DNA of 35,645 bases from Bacteroidales bacterium (GTDB taxonomy: Bacteria > Bacteroidota > Bacteroidia > Bacteroidales > F082), in contig JAEEQP010000041.1 in the NCBI GenBank assembly GCA_016285355.1, forward strand, positions 1-35,645. The letters are read 5' to 3'. The number at the start of each line of letters is the position of its first letter. Positions within the stretch are counted from its first letter, which is position 1. Below are positions 21,689 through 29,692 of the stretch, piece after piece. The notes beneath the pieces are model-generated. The model was not told the DNA's origin. It did not search any database and saw only the letters and a program-made list of their open reading frames with translations. The translations under genes and the position numbers were made by a program.

Positions 21689-22873
21689 GAGTTTAGAAGA
21701 CCAATATTTTCAGAAATCCTCGACCGCATGAATGAGCCTCGACGGTTCATCCAAGTGCTGGCAGGTCCGAGGCAGGTTGGCAAATCAACATTGATGATTC
21801 AAGTGTTGGCCGATTGCCCATTGCCTAACTACTTATATAATGCAGACGGCATCGACATGGAAGACACGGACTGGATTCGCCGGATATGGGAGAGCACCAG
21901 AAGCCAAATGGACACCAAGCAACAGACAGAGGCGGTACTCGTCATCGACGAAATCCAAAAAATCAAGAATTGGAGCGAAATCGTCAAGCGCGAATGGGAT
22001 GCCGACACCCGGAACCGCCGACAATTGAAAGTGTTTCTCCTCGGCTCGTCGAGGTTGATGTTGCGCAAGGGATTGACCGAATCGCTTGCCGGCCGCTTCG
22101 AGTTGATACGATTAGGGCACTGGACTTTCCAGGAAATGAGCGACGCTTTCGGTTGGACGCTTGACGAGTGGATTTATTACGGAGGCTATCCCGGTACGGC
22201 AGCCTTTGTCAAGGATATGCGGCGTTGGAGGAAATATGTAAAAGAATCGCTCGTGGCTCCGGCCATCGAAAAGGATGTCATCCTGACTTCCAACATCTAC
22301 AAGCCCGCGTTGATGAAGCAGCTGTTTGAGTTGGGATGTTCGTATTCGGCTGAAATGCTGTCGCTTACCAAAACTTTGGGGCAACTGCAAGATGCTGGCA
22401 ATGTGACCACGCTGTCCTCGTATTTGGAGATTCTCAATGAATGTAACCTGCTGACCGGCTTGCAGAAGTATGCCAATGATGAAGCCCGCCGTTATCAGTC
22501 GGTACCAAAATATCAGGTTTATAATAACGCTCTCCTGACGGCCTATCGTGGAAGTACATACGAGAAAGACAGGACGGACACTGTTGTTTGGGGCCGTTGG
22601 GTGGAATCTGCCGTAGGTGCTTATCTGCTTGGAAGTGCCGACGAGGGAGGTTATAAGGTGTATTATTGGCATGAGCGTTCCGATGAAGTCGATTATATCA
22701 TTATGCGGCAGGGAGAGGTCGTCGCGTTGGAAGTGAAAAGTGGCCGACGAGGGATGAATAGTGGATTGCCCAAATTCCGCGAGCGTTTCAATCCCAAACG
22801 AGACCTTGTCATCGGGACGGATGGGATTCCCTTTGCTGATTTCTTTAATATGAAGATAGAAGATTTGTTCTAA
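21686..22873 (+). CDS. AAA_14/DUF4143-type ATPase with nuclease-like C-terminus (second copy)
   Basis: A 395-residue protein from ATG 21686; TTG 21677 lies inside the last repeat and is not preferred. Walker A GPRQVGKS (27-34), Walker B VLVIDEIQ (84-91), then LLGSSRLMLRKGLTESLAGRF (sensor/arginine-finger region) and YYGGYPG in the middle. The C-terminus has E334-V-D336 and E349-V-K351, the same E-x-D...E-x-K pattern as the ATPase at 4784-6133. That pattern fits a PD-(D/E)xK-like fold that may or may not be catalytic. The two proteins share family features but are clearly diverged, so this is not a recent duplication. The gene is monocistronic between a promoter/array and a terminator. Biological role unknown; orphan members of this family have no established function. 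Confidence 0.9.
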   Translation: MEFRRPIFSEILDRMNEPRRFIQVLAGPRQVGKSTLMIQVLADCPLPNYLYNADGIDMEDTDWIRRIWESTRSQMDTKQQTEAVLVIDEIQKIKNWSEIVKREWDADTRNRRQLKVFLLGSSRLMLRKGLTESLAGRFELIRLGHWTFQEMSDAFGWTLDEWIYYGGYPGTAAFVKDMRRWRKYVKESLVAPAIEKDVILTSNIYKPALMKQLFELGCSYSAEMLSLTKTLGQLQDAGNVTTLSSYLEILNECNLLTGLQKYANDEARRYQSVPKYQVYNNALLTAYRGSTYEKDRTDTVVWGRWVESAVGAYLLGSADEGGYKVYYWHERSDEVDYIIMRQGEVVALEVKSGRRGMNSGLPKFRERFNPKRDLVIGTDGIPFADFFNMKIEDLF

Positions 22874-22904
22874 AGGGGAAAACCCACTTCAATTGAAATG
22901 AAAA

Positions 22905-22930
22905 AAGGGCAGACACGCAGGCCTGCCCTT
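22905..22930. terminator. Bidirectional terminator between ATPase and C69 dipeptidase
   Basis: AAGGGCAG (22905-22912) pairs with CTGCCCTT (22923-22930). An A-run precedes it, giving a U-tract for the minus-strand dipeptidase transcript that ends at 22942. Confidence 0.82.
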
Positions 22931-22941
22931 CCGTAAACCTA

Positions 22942-24666
22942 TTATTCCGGTCTCCTAAACCTATTCCCGGTCTCCTCAATCACCGCCTTCTTCCAAGAAT
23001 CTGGATACCCAGGTTGCTTGGGTTTGGCAGGATAACCGTAGCCGTTGCGCTTGAACTCGCCGTTTTCCTCTTGCTTGATGTTGCTGTCCAAATACTTCAC
23101 TAACAGGTAATTGTCTAATTCTTTCCAAGTGGCGACGGTGTTGTGTCCGGCTTGGTTGGAAAAGTCAGTGAGGTAAGCGATGGCTTGCTTGGGGTCTTGG
23201 GCAAAAAGGCTCAGGGCTTGGTTGTCGGCATAGTTGACTTGCTCCTGATAGCCGTTTTCCAATTCGTTTTGCACGGCTTGGATGTCGCCGATGACCCTAT
23301 TATAAAATAGGTATTTGAAGTGCGCCAGACGGTTGAAGACCCAGAAGGCGGCGTTGTCGCTGTAAGTCAGCATGTCGCCGTTACCCACGCGGTACTCAAT
23401 CGGCACTTCGGTGATGGAGCAGTAGAAAGGTGTGTAAACGGTGGAGTTGGTGTCGTCTACGCCGAACCAGATGATGCCACCGATGGGATTGGGCAACCAT
23501 GAGCGGCTTTGTGCAATGAAAGAGAAGCCTGTCTGCACCACCTCGATGCTGCGCTCGTTGAGGTAGGGCTTGTCCTCGTAAGTCCAATACAAAGGGTTGA
23601 AACGGAACGGTGAGCCGAAGGACCCTGCACCCACATCTTTGGTCTTGTCCAACTCGGTGCCTTGGAAATGGTCGCGCTGGAAAGCCATCATGTCACTCAG
23701 ACTGATTTTGCGGTTGGGCTTGATATACAGTGGCATACGGTGGGTGAGGTCTTTGCCTGTGACATAGTCCCAATACTCGTCCATGCCGTCGCAGACCTTG
23801 TTGAACATGGTCCAAACGCGGAGGTCACAGACGCGAGCTGCACTGAAATCAACAGGGGCGTAGGCAGCACTGAAGTCGAAGTCGACATCTTTGCCAGTGA
23901 AGTAGCCCTTGCGGCGGGCGAAATCGATGATGTCGTGCTTGTAAATCACCTCAACTTGCTCATTGTAAAGCTTTTTCCAGTCCTTGTCGGTGATGGAGGT
24001 CTTGCCGTTGCGTAAGGGGAAAGTGGTGATTCTTGCAGCGTTGGCGTGACCGCTCACATAACCGTCAGGGATGCGGATGGCCACCCAAACGGCACCTCGG
24101 TCGGCATTGATGGTATCACCGTTTTTGGTCACTTGCGGCGTGTAGCCCTTGGGCATGATTTCCATATACCACACCTCGTTGGCATCGCTGATGCTGAACG
24201 ACTCGCCATCGCTACCGTAGCCGTATTCTTCCACCAAGTCAGCCATGATTTTAATGGCTTCGCGGGCGGAGGTGCTGCGTTCCAAAGCAATGAACATCAG
24301 GCTACCGTAGTCGACGATGCCTGTCGGGTCCATCAGTTCCTCGCGACCTCCGAAGGTGGTTTCACCGAGAGCAACTTGGTTTTCGTTGATGTAACCCACC
24401 ACTTGGTAGGTATGGGACGGCTGAGGCACGCTGCCTCTTGGGGCGTTAGTGCCACGGTCATAACAGACCCTCATGCTGCCCACAGGCCAGTCGGCGGCAG
24501 GGGTGAAGTAGAGTTCGCCGTAGCGGATGTGCGAGTCGGCGCAGTAGCTGATGAAGTTGGAGCCGTCGACACTGGCACCTTTGGTAATCAGGAAGTTAGT
24601 GCATGCATTTGAATGGTAGACCAAAGCTAATAATGCTAAGGTCATCAAAGATTTGAATACTTTCAT
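22942..24666 (-). CDS. C69-family dipeptidase, exported
   Basis: A 574-residue member of peptidase family C69 (PepD-like, N-terminal nucleophile hydrolases). After a signal peptide (about 1-21) the mature protein should begin at C22 of NACTNFLITKGASVDGS, the cysteine that becomes the catalytic nucleophile. Family features follow: NENQVALGETTFGGREEL, GIVDYGSLMFIALERS, AREAI, the DANEVWYMEIMPKGY stretch, and later SDNAAFWVFNRLAHFKYLFY. It probably hydrolyses small peptides in the periplasm, consistent with an amino-acid-fermenting anaerobe. The promoter at 24686-24716 has near-ideal spacing. It is divergent from upp. Confidence 0.93.
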   Translation of the reverse strand: MKVFKSLMTLALLALVYHSNACTNFLITKGASVDGSNFISYCADSHIRYGELYFTPAADWPVGSMRVCYDRGTNAPRGSVPQPSHTYQVVGYINENQVALGETTFGGREELMDPTGIVDYGSLMFIALERSTSAREAIKIMADLVEEYGYGSDGESFSISDANEVWYMEIMPKGYTPQVTKNGDTINADRGAVWVAIRIPDGYVSGHANAARITTFPLRNGKTSITDKDWKKLYNEQVEVIYKHDIIDFARRKGYFTGKDVDFDFSAAYAPVDFSAARVCDLRVWTMFNKVCDGMDEYWDYVTGKDLTHRMPLYIKPNRKISLSDMMAFQRDHFQGTELDKTKDVGAGSFGSPFRFNPLYWTYEDKPYLNERSIEVVQTGFSFIAQSRSWLPNPIGGIIWFGVDDTNSTVYTPFYCSITEVPIEYRVGNGDMLTYSDNAAFWVFNRLAHFKYLFYNRVIGDIQAVQNELENGYQEQVNYADNQALSLFAQDPKQAIAYLTDFSNQAGHNTVATWKELDNYLLVKYLDSNIKQEENGEFKRNGYGYPAKPKQPGYPDSWKKAVIEETGNRFRRPE

Positions 24667-24685
24667 AGTAAAAAATGTTAAAGTG

Positions 24686-24716
24686 CAAAATTAGAGGTAT
24701 TTCTTGAATAATCAAA
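24686..24716 (-). promoter_or_regulatory. Promoter of the C69 dipeptidase
   Basis: On the minus strand TTTG (24713-24716), 19 bp, then TAATTTTG (24686-24693): a full -33/-7 match, 19 bp before the start codon. Confidence 0.8.
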
Positions 24717-24757
24717 TGTAGAATCAGTTTTTTCTTGCTTTGTATCTTTTAATCCTC

Positions 24758-24765
24758 TACTTTTG
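24758..24765 (+). promoter_or_regulatory. upp promoter -7 box
   Basis: TACTTTTG, consensus, 17 bp before ATG 24783. Since transcription would begin near 24771, the upstream GTG at 24765 cannot be the start codon. Confidence 0.72.
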
Positions 24766-24782
24766 TGGCAAATACCAACACT

Positions 24783-25442
24783 ATGATTAAGATTAACAAC
24801 CTTGAAAAAAACGACAGCGTCTTCAACCAATACATGGCTGAACTCCGCGACGCCGTCATCCAGCAAGACCGTATGCGCTTCCGCCGCAACCTCGAACGCA
24901 TAGGTCAGATTATGGCTTACGAAATCAGCAAGTCCTTTGAATATGATGACGAAGAGGTGACTACGCCTTTGGGCATCAAGCAGATACGGACGATGCACGA
25001 GCAACCTGTCATTGCCACTATCTTGCGTGCAGGCTTGCCGTTCCACAATGGAATGCTCAGCATGTTCGACCAGGCCGACAGTGCTTTCATCGCGGCCTAT
25101 CGCAAATACGATAAGAATGAGGAGGACTCCGAAATTCGCGTGGAGTATTTCTCTTCGCCTGACATCGAAGACCGTATTCTCATCCTTTGTGACCCCTTGT
25201 TAGCCACTGGTGAATCCATCGTGAAAACTTTGAACGGCCTGATGGAGGATATGACGCCGAAAGAAATTCATATTGCGGTGGCGGTGGCTTCGCAAGACGG
25301 TTTGGACTATGTGCAGCGCACCATGTCACGCCTGCCGGTCACTATCTGGGTGGGTAGTATTGATGAGGAACTGACGGCTCGTGCCTACGTCGTTCCAGGC
25401 ATCGGCGATGTGGGTGATTTGGCATACGGTGAAAAAAGATAA
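24783..25442 (+). CDS. upp: Uracil phosphoribosyltransferase
   Basis: A 219-residue cytoplasmic enzyme converting uracil and PRPP to UMP (pyrimidine salvage). Start ATG 24783 is chosen because the earlier GTG overlaps the promoter box. It contains the family's TILRAGLPFHNGM loop (uracil/phosphate contacts), the PRPP-binding signature ILCDPLLATGESI, and the C-terminal uracil-binding VPGIGDVGD. The N-terminal part is more divergent than in E. coli, as usual for Bacteroidetes Upp. It is followed by a REP-like element and the transporter gene; co-transcription with the latter is possible because I see no clear terminator other than that element. Confidence 0.95.
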   Translation: MIKINNLEKNDSVFNQYMAELRDAVIQQDRMRFRRNLERIGQIMAYEISKSFEYDDEEVTTPLGIKQIRTMHEQPVIATILRAGLPFHNGMLSMFDQADSAFIAAYRKYDKNEEDSEIRVEYFSSPDIEDRILILCDPLLATGESIVKTLNGLMEDMTPKEIHIAVAVASQDGLDYVQRTMSRLPVTIWVGSIDEELTARAYVVPGIGDVGDLAYGEKR

Positions 25443-25454
25443 ATTCAGTGTGGC

Positions 25455-25506
25455 GTTTCGACAAGCTCAACGACCACCAAGGGTCCCTGAGCCTGTCGAA
25501 GGGCCC
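25455..25506. repeat. REP-like palindromic element, copy 1
   Basis: GTTTCGACAAGCTCAACGACC at the left and GGTCCCTGAGCCTGTCGAA at the right form a hairpin (TTCGACAAGCTCA against TGAGCCTGTCGAA, one mismatch). The element ends GGGCCC and lies between upp and the transporter. Copy 2 is at 26886-26946. Confidence 0.88.
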
Positions 25507-25522
25507 GATTAAGTGAAAAACT

Positions 25523-26875
25523 ATGGCAGAAGAAAAGAAAAAACGCGATGGCTTTGGCTCGAAAATCGGCATTATCGCTGCCGCTGCAGGCTCAGCCATC
25601 GGATTGGGCAATATCTACCGCTTCCCTTGCGAAGTGGGCAACAATGGCGGCGCGGCATTCCTGTTGGTCTATCTGCTCGTCGTCATCTTCTTGGGCATCC
25701 CTGTGATGCTTTCGGAATTAGTCATTGGTCGCTGTTCACAGAGCAATTCTGTGGGCGCGTTCAAGAAACTGGCACCAAAGACGGCCTGGCCCATCGTGGG
25801 CTACATGGGCGTGCTTTGCGGCTTCCTTATCTTTGCCTTTTATTCCACAGTGTCGGGCTGGACGTTGGAGTACATTGTCAAGTCGGTGACCAACTCGTTC
25901 CAAGGCAAGGACTTGGCCACCATCGAGCAGGAGTTCACCGCCTTCCATGACATGGGTTGGCGCAACGTGATGTGGCAAGGCATCTTCATCTTCCTGACCG
26001 GTTTTGTGGTCTTCAAGGGCGTTCAAAACGGCATCGAGAAATACGCCAAAATCCTGATGCCTTTGCTGTTGGTCATATTAATAGTATTAGGTGTCCGCTC
26101 CATGACCCTGCCAGGTGCCAAAGAAGGTCTGACCTTCCTCTTCAAGCCTGATTTCTCGAAGATTACTGGCAAGGTGCTTATCAGCGCGTTGGGGCAAGGC
26201 TTCTTCTCATTGAGCCTCGGTATGGGCGTGCTGATTACCTACGGTTCCTACGTCAAGAAAAGCGACAACCTGACCAGTACCGCCTTCTCCGTGGTGCTGG
26301 CCGATACCATGATTGCTCTGCTTGCGGGATTGGTCATTTTCCCAGCAGCATTCTCGTTTGGGGTCAAGCCCGAGGCAGGTATGGGATTGGTGTTCAATAC
26401 TTTGCCCATGCTCTTCAACCAAATGGCTGGTGGCTATTGGTTCTGCCTCATTTTCTTTGTGTTGCTCGCCATTGCCGCCCTCACTTCGACCATTTCCCTG
26501 TTGGAAGTGTTGGTGGCCTATCTCTCTGAGGAACTGCATCTGAAACGCCAGTGGGCCACGGTGGTAGCATGTTTAGGAACGATGTTTCTCGGCACTTTCG
26601 CCTCCTTGAGCTTGATGAGTGGCACGCCTTTCACAATCGGTGGCCGTCCTGTGTTCGACCTCATGGATTTCGTTTCGTCCAACGTCCTGTTGCCTGTCGG
26701 CGGATTGCTGATTGTCATCTTCGTGGGTTGGAAATTCGGAAAGCAAAAGTTCTTCGATGAGGTAACTAACGAGGGCACGTTGAAGTCGGCACTTGTGAAA
26801 ATCTTTTTCTTCATTATCAAATACTTGGCACCTTTGGCCATCGCTGTAGTTTTTATCAGCGGGCTGATAAAATAA
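25523..26875 (+). CDS. Sodium-dependent transporter, NSS family
   Basis: A 450-residue inner-membrane protein of the neurotransmitter:sodium symporter family. The N-terminal signature is SKIGIIAAAAGSAIGLGNIYRFP, the unwound TM1 substrate/Na+ site region, followed by GNNGGAAFLLVYLL (TM2) and GIPVMLSELVIGR. About eleven hydrophobic helices follow, including TM6 SLGMGVLITYGSY and TM8 ALTSTISLLEVLVAYLSEE. The family imports amino acids or related compounds with sodium, fitting the peptide/amino-acid theme of this region; the substrate cannot be read. The start is ATG 25523, 16 bp after the REP-like element. Confidence 0.95.
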   Translation: MAEEKKKRDGFGSKIGIIAAAAGSAIGLGNIYRFPCEVGNNGGAAFLLVYLLVVIFLGIPVMLSELVIGRCSQSNSVGAFKKLAPKTAWPIVGYMGVLCGFLIFAFYSTVSGWTLEYIVKSVTNSFQGKDLATIEQEFTAFHDMGWRNVMWQGIFIFLTGFVVFKGVQNGIEKYAKILMPLLLVILIVLGVRSMTLPGAKEGLTFLFKPDFSKITGKVLISALGQGFFSLSLGMGVLITYGSYVKKSDNLTSTAFSVVLADTMIALLAGLVIFPAAFSFGVKPEAGMGLVFNTLPMLFNQMAGGYWFCLIFFVLLAIAALTSTISLLEVLVAYLSEELHLKRQWATVVACLGTMFLGTFASLSLMSGTPFTIGGRPVFDLMDFVSSNVLLPVGGLLIVIFVGWKFGKQKFFDEVTNEGTLKSALVKIFFFIIKYLAPLAIAVVFISGLIK

Positions 26876-26885
26876 TCAAAACGGT

Positions 26886-26946
26886 GTTTCGACGGGTTCA
26901 ATGACCTTCACTTGCCAAGGGTCCCTGAGCCTGTCGAAGGGCCCGA
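26886..26946. repeat. REP-like palindromic element, copy 2
   Basis: GTTTCGACGGGTTCAATGACC at the left and GGTCCCTGAGCCTGTCGAA at the right, ending GGGCCC. The right half is identical to copy 1; the left half has changed at several positions and the middle is longer. It lies just after the transporter and just before the next gene. Confidence 0.88.
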
Positions 26947-26957
26947 AACAAGTTAAT

Positions 26958-27869
26958 ATGGATTCTTTGCGCAAATGGTTTACTTTCAGCAAAGGCGAGC
27001 GCGTGGCCATCATCACGATACTGGCTGCCATCTTCATTTTGATACTTGCCTGTCTGTTCCGTCCTTCGCGCAAGTCGTTGAGTGATGCGTCTTTGCATAA
27101 CTTGGATTCCCTTTTAGCTTTGCGTCAGGCAGCCATTGAAGCGCAACAACAGCAACAAGCCGAAAGGCCTCAAGAAGTAGCCGAGCTGCATCCATTTCCC
27201 TTCAATCCCAACACTTTGACCGAAGAAGAATGGCAGCAAATGGGCCTCACCGACCGCCAAATCCGCAACATCATGAACTACAAGGCCAAAGGTGGAAAGT
27301 TTTACTCGAAAAATGACCTTGGCAAGCTTTACACTATCAGTGAGGAGGATTTTGCTCAATTGGAACCTTTCATCGTGCTGCCTGAGGTGTCGCGAAACGC
27401 GAGCGGCAAATCCGCACAGAAGAAGCAGGAAGAACAAGCAGGGGAGGAGCCTAAACCTGTAAAGAAAGCCATCCCCATCGTCGACTTGAATATGGTGGAC
27501 TCGACCACGTTGGTGGAGTTGCCACAGATAGGCGGTTACATGGCCTCGCGCATCATCGAGTTCCGCGAAAAGTTGGGCGGTTTCGTCAACATGGAACAGT
27601 TGCGCGATGTGAAAGGCATGGATTCGACACGTTTCGCCACGATACAACCCTATATAAAAATAGGTGAGGCTGAAACGCGGAAAGTTGACGTGAACCGTTC
27701 CGATTTCAAGACTTTGGTGCATCATCCCTATCTCAATTACGAGCAGGTGAAGCGTATCTTCAACCAGCGCGAGAAACGCGGGATGATCAAGAACTGGGCG
27801 CAGTTGGAGACCTTGCTTAAGGAAGAAGGGGAGGTGAATCCGTTTTTGGAGTTTTATGTGAAGTATTGA
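26958..27869 (+). CDS. Helix-hairpin-helix (ComEA-like) membrane-anchored protein
   Basis: A 303-residue protein from ATG 26958; the longer frame from 26901 would translate the REP element and is rejected. It has one N-terminal membrane segment (about 15-34, VAIITILAAIFILILACLF) and a Q/E-rich linker. Three helix-hairpin-helix units follow: NTLTEEEWQQMGLTDRQIRNIMNYKAKGG, NMVDSTTLVELPQIGGYMASRIIEFREKLGGF, and NRSDFKTLVHHPYLNYEQVKRIFNQREKRG. ComEA-type HhH repeats bind DNA without sequence specificity and, in competent bacteria, take up DNA at the membrane. In Bacteroidetes such proteins are widespread and their role is not established. It ends at a hairpin terminator. Confidence 0.88.
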   Translation: MDSLRKWFTFSKGERVAIITILAAIFILILACLFRPSRKSLSDASLHNLDSLLALRQAAIEAQQQQQAERPQEVAELHPFPFNPNTLTEEEWQQMGLTDRQIRNIMNYKAKGGKFYSKNDLGKLYTISEEDFAQLEPFIVLPEVSRNASGKSAQKKQEEQAGEEPKPVKKAIPIVDLNMVDSTTLVELPQIGGYMASRIIEFREKLGGFVNMEQLRDVKGMDSTRFATIQPYIKIGEAETRKVDVNRSDFKTLVHHPYLNYEQVKRIFNQREKRGMIKNWAQLETLLKEEGEVNPFLEFYVKY

Positions 27870-27903
27870 GGTAAAAACAACGCGTTTTTCTTTGTTTTTT
27901 ACC
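27870..27903 (+). terminator. AU-rich terminator after the HhH gene
   Basis: GGTAAAAA (27870-27877) pairs with TTTTTACC (27896-27903); T-rich loop. It begins at the base after the stop codon. The rest of the gap to 28082 is AT-rich and holds only the promoter for the next gene. Confidence 0.6.
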
Positions 27904-28032
27904 CCAAATTACCTTCAATTCCTCCAACAAAAATCTGTATAAAATTTTTGTAACTTATTGATTGTCAATATATGTTATAAAGAAAAATCTGTATTCGGCC
28001 TTATGGGTTGAAAAATTCCTTGTTTTTTTGTA

Positions 28033-28040
28033 TAATTTTG
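28033..28040 (+). promoter_or_regulatory. Promoter -7 box of the beta-helix/C10 protease operon
   Basis: TAATTTTG matches TAnnTTTG; a TTG lies about 22 bp upstream (28008-28010). The start codon follows 41 bp later. Confidence 0.6.
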
Positions 28041-28081
28041 TTGGCGTGAAATGAAATGTATCATTAAAATCGTTTTATGCC

Positions 28082-29680
28082 ATGAAAAAAAGTTTGTTTT
28101 TTGCATTTTGGATGACGCTGCTGGCAGGTGTTTTGACCGCGCAGAACGTCATTGAGGTGTCGGGCGAATACTACGGCCATGTGCTTTGGGGTGCCGACAC
28201 GGTAAGGCTCATGGGCGATGTCGTCATTGAGCCGGACGAAGGAGGCTCAGCCAGCCTCACCGTCGAACGCGGGACTTGGGTGATTGCTGAGGGCTATTAC
28301 CGCATTACCGTCCACAACGGCTCGTTTTATGCCTTGGGCGCGGATAAGATTCCAGTCACTTTTACTGCCCGCGACATCACTGATTTCTATGACCCCGCCG
28401 TGGAATCAGGCTGGAATGGTATCCACTTGATTTCCGATCAAAGCAGTGCCCAGGACAGTGTGGTCATGGAGTACTGCGAGGTCAAGTACGGAAAGATTAC
28501 TTCAGGCGCACCCGAGGCCGAGCGGTTTGGCGCAGGCCTTGAGGTGAGAAACAAGAAGTATTGTTATTTTGCCCATTGCAGTTTCTTGCAGAACCGCGAT
28601 GATTTCAACGGCAGTTCACCGAACAGCTGTGGCGGTGGAGGAATGTATGTATTCAACCCAGGGACAATCCTGATAGAGCATTGCGTTTTCCACGACAATT
28701 ATGCTTGGTGGGGCGCAAGCGTCTCGTTGCGTGGCTTACGGCATTTCACCGTACGCAATTGCGAGTTCTACAACAACTCGGGCCATTACGGCACGGCACT
28801 CGATATGCACATTGGCGAGCTGTCGTTGTCGGCTTCAGGGCCTCAGGTTTATAACAACTACATTCACGGCAACCACGGCAATACGGCTTATCTCGGTTGG
28901 GAAGGTGTGGGACGTTTACACGACAACATCATCGTGAACAACGAGGGCTATTCGCCTGTGTTGGGTACTACGGCACCCAATTATTCACATTATTACAACA
29001 ATACTATTGCCAACAACCAAAGTGACGGACACATTAACGGTCAGGGCTCAGGCATCTGGACCAACGGCCAACAGAAAATTTACAACAACATCTTTTTCGG
29101 CAATACAGGTATCTATTTCGAACGCATGGACCCCACTCACGCTGACCCGACGGCTTTCAACAACTGTCACGCTTTCCCCAACGGTGTCATCGGCAACTAT
29201 GACATTTACACTAACCCGCAGTTTGTCAATCCTACCGCGGGCTTAGGTCCAGAATATGACCATTACTCAATGCCGTCTTATTGGTCGTTGCACGAAGATT
29301 CGCCTTGCATCAATGCGGGTGCGACCAACATGAACCAGTATTATCCCGACACTGACTTTATGGGCAATCCGCGCGAGGTCTATGGCCGTATCGACATGGG
29401 TGCCATGGAGTTGCAGGACTTGAATGCGGTAGAGGAGAAGGTTGTACAAAGTTATGCCTATCCCAATCCGGGCAAGGATGTGCTGTATATTGAAACCGAA
29501 TTTGGAAATGCTGTTGTAATTGTTTACGACCTAAACGGCAAGAAGATGTGTGAGCAGCAAATCAATGGCTGCTCGGCAAGTATTGTTACTGAAAATTGGC
29601 CTTCGGGAATGTATTTTTGGAAGGTCGTTTCGACAGGCTCAACGACCCTCACTGAGACTGGAAAGTGGATTAAGGAATAA
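28082..29680 (+). CDS. T9SS-exported right-handed beta-helix protein
   Basis: A 532-residue protein with a signal peptide (MKKSLFFAFWMTLLAGVLTAQ). From about residue 130 to 425 it shows parallel beta-helix coils rich in N, G and aromatic ladders (IEHCVFHDNYAWWGASVSL, VRNCEFYNNSGHYGTALDM, YNNTIANNQSDGHING). A choice-of-anchor-Q-like ending follows (SPCINAGATNMNQYYP...GRIDMGAMEL). Residues ~455-532 are a T9SS type A sorting domain (AYPNPGKDVLYIETE...GMYFWKVV...GKWIKE). Beta-helix surface proteins often bind or cut polysaccharide, but no catalytic site is recognisable. It is 12 bp from the C10 protease gene and shares an almost identical C-terminal signal with it. The segment VVSTGSTTLTE in the sorting domain is encoded by a REP-like insert. 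Confidence 0.88.
   Translation: MKKSLFFAFWMTLLAGVLTAQNVIEVSGEYYGHVLWGADTVRLMGDVVIEPDEGGSASLTVERGTWVIAEGYYRITVHNGSFYALGADKIPVTFTARDITDFYDPAVESGWNGIHLISDQSSAQDSVVMEYCEVKYGKITSGAPEAERFGAGLEVRNKKYCYFAHCSFLQNRDDFNGSSPNSCGGGGMYVFNPGTILIEHCVFHDNYAWWGASVSLRGLRHFTVRNCEFYNNSGHYGTALDMHIGELSLSASGPQVYNNYIHGNHGNTAYLGWEGVGRLHDNIIVNNEGYSPVLGTTAPNYSHYYNNTIANNQSDGHINGQGSGIWTNGQQKIYNNIFFGNTGIYFERMDPTHADPTAFNNCHAFPNGVIGNYDIYTNPQFVNPTAGLGPEYDHYSMPSYWSLHEDSPCINAGATNMNQYYPDTDFMGNPREVYGRIDMGAMELQDLNAVEEKVVQSYAYPNPGKDVLYIETEFGNAVVIVYDLNGKKMCEQQINGCSASIVTENWPSGMYFWKVVSTGSTTLTETGKWIKE
29627..29655. repeat. Partial REP-like element inside the T9SS sorting domain
   Basis: GTTTCGACAGGCTCAACGACC followed by CTCACTGAG matches the left half of the elements at 25455 and 26886, here in a coding frame that reads VSTGSTTLTE. 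The neighbouring C10 protease has at the same place only YSDNREAEM, so the copy adds sequence to the domain without breaking the frame. Confidence 0.75.
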
Positions 29681-29692
29681 AACTATAATAAA

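Noticed and set aside
22112..22672. 186-codon minus-strand ORF
   Set aside because: Antisense shadow of the second ATPase with no recognisable protein features.
24765..24782. GTG start for Upp
   Set aside because: The GTG overlaps the last base of the -7 box, so it precedes the predicted transcript; ATG 24783 begins the conserved protein.
26901..26957. N-terminal extension of the HhH protein
   Set aside because: The 19 extra codons translate the REP-like element; ATG 26958 is followed by a normal membrane anchor.
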